Shown: positions 1 through 5,075, numbered from the stretch's first letter. The stretch is 7,660 bases of DNA from 2-02-FULL-46-13 sp036517235 (GCA_036517235.1 DATDXL010000039.1:1-7660); one strand, 5' to 3'. The notes: generated by a model not told the origin, from the sequence alone. Numbers and translations: made by a program.

Positions 1-974
1 AAACGCCTTGCTTCCGTCAAGAGGATGTTCTGGTACACCAAGCGGAACGCCTTTCGTTTCTCCTCCGCATGAATGGAAGCCGCAATCGCCGGTACGAATT
101 TGTCAGCCGCACGGACAACAAGAGGCGGTTCGGTAATTCCGGTAGCCCATGCATGCCTGACGATTTTCTCCATTTCACGCTCGCGCAGATTACCGCCGTC
201 GATAATGAACGCTTCCAGCCTCTTTTCAAGGACTTTGCTTAAGAGTGCGGTGACCGATGTTGAGTCAACTCCGCCACTGAAGCCGACAATGGCTTTTCTG
301 TCGCCGATGGCTTCAATAGTGGTTTCGCGTATCTCTTCGGCGAGATTTCTTGGACTCCAATCCTTCTCACATCCGGCAATTTTGAACACGAAGTTGGAGA
401 GCATCCGTTTGCCATCTATCGTATCTTCAACTTCAGGATGGAACTGCACGCCCCATATTTTGCGCTTCAGATCAGCCATACCCATGCATCCCCTGTGAAA
501 AGCGTTCGGTTTGGCAATTCTCTTAAAATCCAGCGGAATGCGGGTTACAACATCGCCATGACTCGCATGAACGACATGCCGATTATCGCCAGAGTTCCAG
601 AGTCCGTACCAAAGGCCACCGTCCTCATTGCCCGAGTTGAACGTGATTATGGTCTGACCGAAATTCCCTTCTCCTGTACCAGACTGCACCTCGCCACCAA
701 ACTTCTTGGCGAGAAGTTGCATCCCGTAGCAGATACCGAAGATAGGAACTCCGGAATTGAGAATCGCGTCGGAGATATCCGGCGCATCGGCGTCGTTAAC
801 GGATTTATCGCTCCCCGAGAGGATAACCGCTTGAGGCCTTTCTTTCGCAAACCATTTATCTGCCCTTTCAGGCGGTAGGATCGCGGAACGCACACCTAGG
901 TCCCGCAAGGATCTTCCGATAAGATCGGTGTATTGAGAACGAAAGTTTACAACTAACACTTGAAGACTTTTCAT
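1..974 (-). CDS. guaA: GMP synthase (glutamine-hydrolysing), N-terminal two thirds, cut by window edge
   Basis: GuaA makes GMP from XMP, ATP and glutamine in the cytoplasm, the last step of guanine nucleotide synthesis. The 324 visible residues hold a class I glutamine amidotransferase domain (about 1-200), with the nucleophile Cys82 in GICYGMQ, a SHGD motif at 138-141 and His179/Glu181 in QFHPEV. The ATP-pyrophosphatase domain follows, with the PP-loop SGGVDS at 233-238. The usual length is about 510-525 residues, so the rest of this domain and the dimerisation domain lie beyond the left edge. The ATG at 974 is preceded by a near-perfect Shine-Dalgarno sequence. The protein is divergent: the usual DFGSQ near the N-terminus reads NFRSQ (10-14), the oxyanion-loop SGGP reads SGSD (53-56), and the usual VDNGLLR after the PP-loop is IDGGNLR. 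The catalytic residues are intact, so I expect an active enzyme. It lies downstream of trmD, separated by a 36-bp palindrome. Confidence 0.93.
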   Translation of the reverse strand, partial: MKSLQVLVVNFRSQYTDLIGRSLRDLGVRSAILPPERADKWFAKERPQAVILSGSDKSVNDADAPDISDAILNSGVPIFGICYGMQLLAKKFGGEVQSGTGEGNFGQTIITFNSGNEDGGLWYGLWNSGDNRHVVHASHGDVVTRIPLDFKRIAKPNAFHRGCMGMADLKRKIWGVQFHPEVEDTIDGKRMLSNFVFKIAGCEKDWSPRNLAEEIRETTIEAIGDRKAIVGFSGGVDSTSVTALLSKVLEKRLEAFIIDGGNLREREMEKIVRHAWATGITEPPLVVRAADKFVPAIAASIHAEEKRKAFRLVYQNILLTEARR

Positions 975-977
975 AAG

Positions 978-986
978 CCCTCCTTT
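978..986 (-). promoter_or_regulatory. Ribosome binding site of guaA
   Basis: Minus-strand AAAGGAGGG ends three bases before the ATG at 974. It is the strongest Shine-Dalgarno sequence in the window and fixes the start of guaA. A TATAAA element (1009-1014) could be its -10 box, but no good -35 box is seen 16-18 bases upstream. Confidence 0.8.
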
Positions 987-1048
987 CTGATGAGAACCCT
1001 AGCACGTGTTTATAGTGGCCGCAACAACTCAAATAGTTCTCTCCCTTA

Positions 1049-1084
1049 TTCGTCATTATCTTACCATGGTAAGATAATGACGAA
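1049..1084. repeat. Perfect 36-bp palindrome between trmD and guaA
   Basis: Each half of 18 bases (first half TTCGTCATTATCTTACCA) is the exact reverse complement of the other; the centre is CATG and symmetry ends at 1048/1085. It starts 8 bases after the trmD stop and lies about 75 bases upstream of the guaA start. In RNA it would form a 16-bp stem with a 4-base loop, but no U-run follows on the minus strand (next bases TAAGGGAGAG), so it is not a standard intrinsic terminator. It could be the trmD 3' end, an operator for guaA, or a mobile palindromic element; the sequence does not decide. Confidence 0.9.
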
Positions 1085-1092
1085 AGAAGGAC

Positions 1093-1806
1093 TTACTTTT
1101 CTCTGAGATGCTTTCTTTTCCATTCTTCCACCTTCGCGTGGTGGCCGGACAATAGTATCTTGGGAACGCGGTAGTTCCTGCCTTTGTATTTAAAAACTTC
1201 AGGTCGTGTATAGACTTCCGATGAGGCCGTACGATGTTCTTCAACTGAATCGAAGTTGCCGAGCACTCCCTTGATCTGACGCGCAACCGAGTCAATGACT
1301 ATCATAGCTGGCAATTCACCGCCCGTCAGCACATAAGTACCCACGGAGAGCTCTTCAGCTTTGAATATCTTTCTCACGCGCGCATCGATTCCTTCATAAC
1401 GACCACAAACCAAAACAATATCGCTGGCTTTTTTTGCTACCGAGCGCGCATAGGTATTTGTAAATTCTTTTCCTTGGGCGGAAAAGATAATGACCTTGGC
1501 GCCGCGCTTCGCGCGGCGCACTGCCGCTTCTATTGCTTTCACGAATGCGGGCGCTTCAAGCACCATGCCAGGACCACCGCCATACGGTCGCCTATCTACG
1601 CGTGCCCATTTGCCTGCCTGCCGCCAGCCTGCGTGTCTCGCGCTGGCAGGCGCTATGCCCGGCGCAGGCAGGTCCTTAGTGAAATCTCTCGGATTGTAAA
1701 ACCGCACGGCGATTTTCTTCTCGCGAATAGCGCGCGCAATTATTGATTCCCCCAAATAGGACTTAAACGCGCCGGGAAATAAGGTGATGATGTGAAATGT
1801 AAGCAT
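1093..1806 (-). CDS. trmD: tRNA (guanine-N1-)-methyltransferase TrmD with palindromic insert
   Basis: TrmD methylates G37 of tRNAs with a G at position 36, using SAM, and so prevents frameshifting. The 237 residues carry the SPOUT-family signatures: ITLFP (7-11), RPYGGGPGM (73-81), LVCGRYEGID (132-141), the knot motif SVGTYVLTGGELPAM (154-168), GVLGN (180-184), YTRPEVF (199-205) and LLSGHHA (218-224). The start at 1806 gives the normal N-terminus; the frame stays open to 1941, but those extra residues do not resemble TrmD. Two oddities: about 20 extra residues (46-65) encoded by a GC-rich inverted repeat just before the GGGPGM loop, and Thr157 where the family normally has the catalytic Asp (Asp169 in Haemophilus). 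No clear Shine-Dalgarno sequence is seen; heptamer repeats directly abut the start. No rimM or rplS is adjacent. Identity is certain, activity likely but not certain. Confidence 0.95.
   Translation of the reverse strand: MLTFHIITLFPGAFKSYLGESIIARAIREKKIAVRFYNPRDFTKDLPAPGIAPASARHAGWRQAGKWARVDRRPYGGGPGMVLEAPAFVKAIEAAVRRAKRGAKVIIFSAQGKEFTNTYARSVAKKASDIVLVCGRYEGIDARVRKIFKAEELSVGTYVLTGGELPAMIVIDSVARQIKGVLGNFDSVEEHRTASSEVYTRPEVFKYKGRNYRVPKILLSGHHAKVEEWKRKHLREK
1499..1519. repeat. GC-rich perfect hairpin inside trmD
   Basis: GCGCCGCGC and its exact reverse complement flank the triplet TTC, giving a 9-bp all-GC stem with a 3-base loop. In the protein it encodes an Ala/Arg/Lys-rich helix segment (about residues 96-103) in a region variable in TrmD. 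It may be chance in a GC-rich codon run or the remnant of a small palindromic element. Confidence 0.6.
1611..1673. repeat. In-frame palindromic repeat element within trmD
   Basis: The outer arms CCTGCCTGC (1613-1621) and GCAGGCAGG (1664-1672) are perfectly complementary, and an inner pair GCCAGC (1623-1628) / GCTGGC (1642-1647) nests within them. The element encodes residues 46-65 of TrmD, which have no counterpart in the compact RDFTxDxHxxVDDRPYGGGPGM stretch of ordinary TrmD proteins. Its length is a multiple of three and the reading frame is kept. It resembles in principle the Rickettsia palindromic elements that insert in frame into genes; family membership is inference from one copy. Confidence 0.75.
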
Positions 1807-1808
1807 GG

Positions 1809-1836
1809 GGTATAGGGTGTAGCGTATAAGGTATAG
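1809..1836. repeat. Four degenerate tandem heptamers next to the trmD start
   Basis: Plus-strand units GGTATAG, GGTGTAG, CGTATAA and GGTATAG follow each other without gaps, ending two bases upstream of the trmD ATG. On the minus strand they read as successive TATACC-like boxes, so they replace the usual ribosome binding site region and could also supply -10-like elements. Confidence 0.6.
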
Positions 1837-1889
1837 AAAAAGAAGGCAAGTCCCGCTACAGCATGATCTATTACTAGCAGGAAAGAAGA

Positions 1890-1924
1890 AACCACCCTTG
1901 CACGTACACGTATCTAGGGTGGTT
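1890..1924 (-). terminator. Hairpin downstream of the small membrane-protein gene
   Basis: AACCACCCT (1890-1898) and AGGGTGGTT (1916-1924) form a perfect 9-bp stem with a 17-base loop. On the minus strand it is followed by TTTCTTCTTT, an interrupted U-rich tract. It lies between the 1980-2204 gene and trmD, so it probably ends the former, perhaps inefficiently; the long loop and broken U-tract keep confidence moderate. Confidence 0.5.
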
Positions 1925-1979
1925 AGAGTCTGAAGTATCAAAAATCCTTCAGGGGCTTAAAAAGCCAATCAGGCGCGCG

Positions 1980-2204
1980 TCACCAAGCCACCATGATAAG
2001 CAACACCAGCAAAAGTATCGACCAGCATATCCACTGTTGGAACCGTTGGAGCTTCTTAAGCTCTTCCCGATACTTACCCTGGATGTGAGGAGGTAGCTCA
2101 ACAAGTCTTTTGCGGGCACGCCAGAGCCAGTACTCATTAAGTAGCGTGACGAACACGGAAACAAAGAGCGCAACCATAAGGGTAGTCGGAATTTCTTGGT
2201 CCAT
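1980..2204 (-). CDS. Small two-helix membrane protein, family not recognised
   Basis: The 74-residue product has a hydrophobic segment at about 8-29 (TLMVALFVSVFV core), a charged middle rich in Lys, Arg and Glu (30-56), and a second hydrophobic segment at 58-74 that runs to the C-terminus. This is the layout of a small membrane hairpin protein. An in-frame stop lies two codons before the ATG, so the start cannot be further upstream; the Shine-Dalgarno sequence is weak. It has its own promoter directly after the dapB terminator and a hairpin behind it, which supports a real gene. A 100-residue frame overlaps it on the same strand, but its composition is less protein-like. I cannot assign a function. 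Confidence 0.6.
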   Translation of the reverse strand: MDQEIPTTLMVALFVSVFVTLLNEYWLWRARKRLVELPPHIQGKYREELKKLQRFQQWICWSILLLVLLIMVAW

Positions 2205-2242
2205 AATTCATGCTTTTCTAGATTGTTGGAAAACCAAAAGAT

Positions 2243-2270
2243 ATTCTCCATAGTATTTCTCTTCTGTCAA
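2243..2270 (-). promoter_or_regulatory. Promoter of the small membrane-protein gene
   Basis: A consensus -35 TTGACA (2265-2270) directly follows the U-tract of the dapB terminator. A GAGAAT -10-like box lies at 2243-2248 with 16-bp spacing (GAATAT at 18 bp is an alternative). This gives a leader of about 30 bases before the ATG at 2204. Confidence 0.55.
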
Positions 2271-2303
2271 GAAGAAAAACCCGCGAAGCAATGTTCGCAG
2301 GTT
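2271..2303 (-). terminator. Intrinsic terminator of dapB
   Basis: Minus-strand AACCTGCGAA pairs with TTCGCGGGTT (2294-2303 with 2278-2287; one A/C mismatch, 6-base loop), followed by TTTTTCTTC. It begins 14 bases after the dapB stop codon. Confidence 0.85.
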
Positions 2304-2317
2304 TGAAAAACTGGTGA

Positions 2318-3052
2318 TTACTTCAGCCCAAGTACATCTTGCATGTCGTAGAGACCGGGCTTCTGCTTCACAACCCACCGTGCGGCGCGGAGGGCACCGT
2401 CTGCGAATACCTCGCGACTAAATGCTTCATGAGAGAGTTTCACTGCTTCAGTGCCACCAAGAAACATGACCGTGTGGTCGCCAACTACCGAACCCCCACG
2501 GACAGAATGAATACCGATTTCCCGGGGGTTACGTTCTCCAGTGATCCCTTCTCGACCGCGACGAAACATGGCAGGAGCATCGAGTTGGGATTGACGAATA
2601 GTGCCCAGAGCGCCTGCCAACGTCTTTGCGGTACCGCTTGGCGCATCCTTTTTGAGGCGGTGATGCACCTCGACGATTTCGGGGTCGTAATTAGGACCAA
2701 GGATTTCCGCTGACTTCTGCGCGAGCCAGAACAAAAGATTGGCACCCACAGAAAAATTGGTAGCCATGATAACTGGGATTTTCAAAGAAAGCTTATCAAT
2801 TGTTCCCAACACCTCTTCTGATTGGCCAGTGGTTCCGAGGACTAGAGGTCTGTTGTAGGTATCGCATGTCATGACGAAAAGTAGAGAAGTGTCTGGGGAA
2901 CTGAAGTCGATCACGACGTCAGTTTTAGTAAGAAAATCCAGTAAGTTACCTTCCCTACCGATTTGACCGACGATGGTAAGGTCTGGATGGTTCTTAACAG
3001 CAGCAACAAGCGCTGTCCCCATTCGCTTCTTTCCGATAATGCCAATGTTCAT
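2318..3052 (-). CDS. dapB: 4-hydroxy-tetrahydrodipicolinate reductase
   Basis: DapB reduces the product of DapA with NAD(P)H to tetrahydrodipicolinate on the way to meso-diaminopimelate and lysine, in the cytoplasm. The 244-residue protein (family usually about 240-273) starts with the Rossmann dinucleotide-binding motif GIIGKKRMG (4-12), followed by DFSSPD (49-54), LGTTG (72-76) and ATNFSVG (97-103). The catalytic signature is HHRLKKDAPSGTA: His130 and Lys134 correspond to His159 and Lys163 of the E. coli enzyme. The C-terminal HSVRGGSVVGDHTV (182-195) also fits. The insert in the glycine-rich loop (GKKRMG instead of the common GRMG) is mild. It follows dapA on the same strand with its own promoter and terminator, so the two genes are neighbours but not a simple operon. 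Confidence 0.96.
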   Translation of the reverse strand: MNIGIIGKKRMGTALVAAVKNHPDLTIVGQIGREGNLLDFLTKTDVVIDFSSPDTSLLFVMTCDTYNRPLVLGTTGQSEEVLGTIDKLSLKIPVIMATNFSVGANLLFWLAQKSAEILGPNYDPEIVEVHHRLKKDAPSGTAKTLAGALGTIRQSQLDAPAMFRRGREGITGERNPREIGIHSVRGGSVVGDHTVMFLGGTEAVKLSHEAFSREVFADGALRAARWVVKQKPGLYDMQDVLGLK

Positions 3053-3094
3053 AGTTTTCTCTCTTTCGTATTGGTTTAACCGAATCCATTCTCC

Positions 3095-3122
3095 ATATTA
3101 CTTACGGACCACTCATAGTCAA
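3095..3122 (-). promoter_or_regulatory. Promoter of dapB
   Basis: -35 TTGACT (3117-3122), 16-bp spacer, -10 TAATAT (3095-3100). The -35 overlaps the end of the dapA terminator U-tract. Transcription would start near 3088, leaving a leader of about 35 bases with a purine-rich AAAGAGAG before the ATG. Confidence 0.65.
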
Positions 3123-3155
3123 GAAAAAACGGCGGGCGAAAGCGCCTGCCGTTTT
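3121..3155 (-). terminator. Intrinsic terminator of dapA
   Basis: Minus-strand AAAACGGC / GCCGTTTT outer stem with inner GGCG / CGCC, one A/C mismatch and a CTTT loop (3126-3155), followed by TTTTTTCTT. It begins 10 bases after the dapA stop codon. Confidence 0.88.
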
Positions 3156-3165
3156 GAAAACCAAC

Positions 3166-4047
3166 TTACTTCACGAGACCATAGGACTTGAGGATCTTGC
3201 GGAGCTTCCGGCGATTGACCGAATTCAGCGGCACGAGCGGAAGACGGAGTTCCCCATCAATCAATCCCATCATCTCGAGCGCCGCTTTAACAGGACCTGG
3301 ATTCGTTTCCACAAAGAGCGCTCGGAACAATTCGAAGTAGTTCGCGTGCTCCCTTTGGGCAAGATTGTAAGCATCATTCTTGGCGTAGTCGACCATCATT
3401 GAGACTTTATCGGGGATGATGTTCGATGCCACGCTGATGACACCATGAGCTCCAACCGCCATGAACGGAAGCGTCAATGAATCATCCCCGCTCAGTACTG
3501 GGAAGAATCTCCCTCGAGTTGCCGCGATCAGCTCACTCACGCGATCAGGGCTTCCACTTGCCTCCTTGATACCAACAATGTTCTTACAAGACTCCAAAAG
3601 ACGTACCACCGTCTCGACATCGATCGAGACTTGGCAGCGACCCGGAATATTGTAGAGGACGATCGGCAACCTCGTGCTATCCGCGACGGCGCGGAAGTGC
3701 TGGAACAATCCTTCCTGCGTCGGCTTGTTGTAGTAGGGAGCGACTTGAAGCGATCCGTCAGCTCCGACCTTCAGCGCTTCCCGTGTCAGGTAAATCGCTT
3801 CGCCTGTGGAGTTTCCTCCTGTGCCCGCAAGCACCTTGATTCTGCCTGCCGCGAATCTCACCGAGCGCCTGATAACTTCAATATGCTCGGGCACCGTGAG
3901 CGTCGGCGATTCTCCTGTCGTACCGACGGGTACGATACCCTCAATTTTGGCCTCAACTTGCCTTGCGATAAGGCGTTCAAGCGCCTTGTAATCAACCCTT
4001 CTCTTGCGAAAGGGCGTTACCAATGCCGTGTACGTTCCTATAAACAT
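3166..4047 (-). CDS. dapA: 4-hydroxy-tetrahydrodipicolinate synthase
   Basis: DapA condenses pyruvate with aspartate semialdehyde, the first committed step to diaminopimelate (peptidoglycan) and lysine. The 293 residues match the usual length and TIM-barrel layout: GTTGESPTL (42-50) with the Thr pair of the proton relay, APYYNKPT (103-110), Tyr132 in LYNIPGR with Arg137 for the carboxyl group, and the Schiff-base Lys161 in IVGIKEASG. GDDS (187-190) and NPGPVKAAL (249-257, more often NPIPVK) complete the family pattern. The ATG at 4047 has the Shine-Dalgarno sequence AAAGG at 4056-4060. It sits upstream of dapB on the same strand, each gene having its own terminator. Both lie between khpA and trmD, which are usually neighbours. 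Confidence 0.97.
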   Translation of the reverse strand: MFIGTYTALVTPFRKRRVDYKALERLIARQVEAKIEGIVPVGTTGESPTLTVPEHIEVIRRSVRFAAGRIKVLAGTGGNSTGEAIYLTREALKVGADGSLQVAPYYNKPTQEGLFQHFRAVADSTRLPIVLYNIPGRCQVSIDVETVVRLLESCKNIVGIKEASGSPDRVSELIAATRGRFFPVLSGDDSLTLPFMAVGAHGVISVASNIIPDKVSMMVDYAKNDAYNLAQREHANYFELFRALFVETNPGPVKAALEMMGLIDGELRLPLVPLNSVNRRKLRKILKSYGLVK

Positions 4048-4055
4048 AGTGTTGA

Positions 4056-4060
4056 CCTTT
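4056..4060 (-). promoter_or_regulatory. Ribosome binding site of dapA
   Basis: Minus-strand AAAGG lies 8 bases before the ATG at 4047 and supports that start. Confidence 0.6.
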
Positions 4061-4082
4061 CATTTTTTCGTTTGCCGTATTG

Positions 4083-4122
4083 AATCTACGTATCACCTTA
4101 ACCGAAGCGAAGACTCTGTCAA
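4083..4122 (-). promoter_or_regulatory. Probable promoter region of dapA
   Basis: A consensus TTGACA (4117-4122) overlaps the last base of the upstream hairpin, but 17 bp downstream there is only AAGGTG. A second combination is TTCGCT (4105-4110), a 17-bp spacer and TAGATT (4083-4088). Which is used cannot be told from sequence; both would place transcription start between the hairpin and the dapA ribosome binding site. Confidence 0.4.
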
Positions 4123-4162
4123 CACAAAAACCGTCTCGCCTTTAGGCGGACGGTTTTTGTGT
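4122..4162. terminator. Strong bidirectional hairpin upstream of dapA
   Basis: ACACAAAAACCGTC (4122-4135) pairs perfectly with 4149-4162, continued by CGCC/GGCG around a TTTA loop with one bulged T. A- and U-runs are part of the stem, so it could end transcripts from either side. No protein gene ends just before it on the minus strand: the nearest, khpA, has its own terminator about 180 bases earlier. It therefore closes either a small RNA unit or a dapA leader (attenuator). Confidence 0.75.
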
Positions 4163-4341
4163 AAGAGACTTGAGAATACCCAATACCAATTTTGCGAGTA
4201 AATTTGAATAGCAACGCGCTTCGCCCGTAGAGTGATGCGCTATTCGCGCCCGCACGTTGCAAAACAGTATTAAAATATTTTTTAATTCCCAACGATTACC
4301 GTAGCCAAGGCAAAATTGTTACGGGGTCTAATTCTTGTAAC
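4163..4341. other. Non-coding stretch bounded by two terminators; candidate small RNA or dapA leader
   Basis: No convincing protein frame is found here. The stretch contains inverted repeats: GAATAGC (4206-4212) with GCTATTC (4239-4245), GCAACG (4211-4216) with CGTTGC (4255-4260), TTTTGC (4190-4195) with GCAAAA (4259-4264), and GTTAC/GTAAC near 4319-4341. Some pairings exclude each other, as in a switching leader. Between the structured half and the khpA terminator is a very AT-rich segment (about 4267-4288). No confident promoter is found on either strand, so transcription is unproven. Confidence 0.4.
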
Positions 4342-4375
4342 ATAAAACACCCCGCCACTCGGCGGGGTGTTTTAT
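4342..4375. terminator. Terminator of khpA (bidirectional form)
   Basis: A perfect 15-bp stem, ATAAAACACCCCGCC with its exact complement, encloses the loop ACTC. Its 3' arm on the minus strand ends in GTGTTTTAT. It begins 10 bases after the khpA stop codon; because the A-run and T-run are symmetric it may also stop plus-strand transcription. Confidence 0.88.
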
Positions 4376-4385
4376 TAACAAGTCA

Positions 4386-4700
4386 TTAGAGCTGCAAATC
4401 GGCCATCGCTTCGTCAACGGTCTTCGTCCCTTTTTCAGGACGAGGAGCTGCGCCTTCTGGCTCGTTGATCTTAAGGTTGACGCGAGCATTATTCTTCATG
4501 CCCACGACCCTAAGCAACGTGCGTATAGCTTTCGCGGTATTGCCCATACGACCGATGACTTTGCCCATATCAGCAGGGTTGATGGAAAGCTTCAATAAGA
4601 CTCCCATCTCATCAACAGTCCTTTCGATTTTTACATCGTTAGGGTTGTCTACCAGCGCTTTGACGACATACTCCAGAAACTGGACATCTGAATCGTTCAT
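4386..4700 (-). CDS. khpA: KH-domain RNA-binding protein (KhpA/YlqC-like)
   Basis: KhpA-type proteins are small single-KH RNA-binding proteins, in other bacteria partners of KhpB and linked to cell division and post-transcriptional control. Residues 1-80 of this 104-residue protein form the KH domain: LEYVVKALVDNP at the N-terminus, then the GxxG loop IGRMG (49-53) followed by NTAKAIRTLLRV, close to the family's IGKQGRIAKAIRT. The last 24 residues (Pro/Glu/Lys-rich, then DEAMADLQL) are an extension beyond the usual 75-80 residues. The ATG at 4700 starts the family-like sequence; the frame is open to 4793, but that part lies in the structured leader and is not KH-like. There is no clear Shine-Dalgarno sequence (AAGAAA only). 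It classically follows rpsP; here one unrecognised gene lies between them. Confidence 0.88.
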   Translation of the reverse strand: MNDSDVQFLEYVVKALVDNPNDVKIERTVDEMGVLLKLSINPADMGKVIGRMGNTAKAIRTLLRVVGMKNNARVNLKINEPEGAAPRPEKGTKTVDEAMADLQL

Positions 4701-4841
4701 AGCGTTTCTTGAAATTCTTTGTAATTCGGCAGTACTCGACCTTACTGAATATTTATTACGACAAGCGAGTGGTGTGTGAGAGCGAGCTCTCACAACATCC
4801 GAGTGCTGTCGAACAAAGGTTTAAACCTTTACTGCACTGCT
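4701..4841 (-). promoter_or_regulatory. Structured 5' leader of khpA
   Basis: A consensus promoter places transcription start near 4841, so the leader is about 140 bases. Three helices can be seen: the self-complementary AAAGGTTTAAACCTTT (4815-4830); a stem TGTCG/CGACA (4807-4811 with 4759-4763) that encloses the hairpin GTGAGAG/CTCTCAC with a 4-base loop (4776-4793); and GTAAT/ATTAC with nested CAGTA/TACTG (4721-4759), ending about 20 bases before the start codon. This would fit autoregulation or a cis-acting RNA switch; no known riboswitch class is recognised. Confidence 0.5.
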
Positions 4842-4847
4842 CTCTCA

Positions 4848-4876
4848 ATTATAGCACCTGCGAACCCCAAAGTCAA
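4848..4876 (-). promoter_or_regulatory. Consensus promoter of khpA
   Basis: -35 TTGACT (4871-4876), 17-bp spacer, -10 TATAAT (4848-4853), with TG one base before the -10 (TGC TATAAT), an extended -10 element. It is the best match to a housekeeping sigma promoter in the window. Confidence 0.85.
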
Positions 4877-4917
4877 TCAAAAGTATCTACCGAGAACCTC
4901 CATTGTTCACAATCCTC

Positions 4918-4961
4918 CCAAGGTACAAATCTGATGCTATAGCATCAGATTTGTACCTTGG
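4918..4961. repeat. Perfect 44-bp palindrome upstream of khpA
   Basis: The left half (4918-4939, beginning CCAAGGTACAAATCTG) is the exact reverse complement of the right half (4940-4961); symmetry breaks immediately outside. It lies 41 bases upstream of the khpA -35 box and about 70 bases beyond the terminator of the 5076-5408 gene. No U-run follows on the minus strand (GAGGATTGTG), so it does not look like an intrinsic terminator. The rest of 4877-5033 holds no gene or other clear signal. Confidence 0.92.
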
Positions 4962-5022
4962 TCTTGGCGTCTTTTTGCTCTACCTTTGGCTGTTTTGGCT
5001 ATATCTGTCTATGTGCTCAGAT

Positions 5023-5061
5023 TCGGCAAAAAGAAAAGCTGCTCCCGAGGGCGCGGCTTTT
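5023..5061 (-). terminator. Intrinsic terminator of the 5076-5408 gene
   Basis: Minus-strand AAAAGC (5056-5061) pairs with GCTTTT (5034-5039), with further G/C pairs inside around a CTCGGGAG-type centre and one mismatch, followed by CTTTTTGCC. It begins 14 bases after the stop codon. Confidence 0.75.
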
Positions 5062-5075
5062 TAAGTTGCTCCAGA

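Noticed and set aside
73..878. Plus-strand frames opposite guaA
   Set aside because: The opposite strand encodes a clear GMP synthase through the whole stretch; these frames show no family pattern.
1884..1924. T-box-like AGGGTGG motif on the minus strand
   Set aside because: The conserved ACCGCG continuation, specifier stem and terminator of a T-box leader are absent; the motif is simply one arm of a hairpin.
1807..1941. Upstream extension of trmD by 45 residues
   Set aside because: The extra sequence is Cys/Thr/Leu-rich, unlike any TrmD N-terminus, and covers a hairpin and the heptamer repeats. The family begins at MLTFHIITLFP.
1949..2251. Overlapping 100-residue reading frame on the minus strand
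   Set aside because: Ser/Leu/Trp-rich and without domain-like pattern; the alternative frame has a sensible two-helix membrane layout.
3631..4083. Long plus-strand frame antisense to dapA
   Set aside because: It is a shadow of the dapA codons, with no ribosome binding site, promoter or recognisable protein.
4163..4341. tRNA or lysine riboswitch in the dapA upstream region
   Set aside because: No cloverleaf, no TTC-loop sequence and no conserved lysine riboswitch core could be found.
4701..4793. Upstream extension of khpA by 31 residues
   Set aside because: It is not KH-like and lies within the structured leader; the family start is at 4700.
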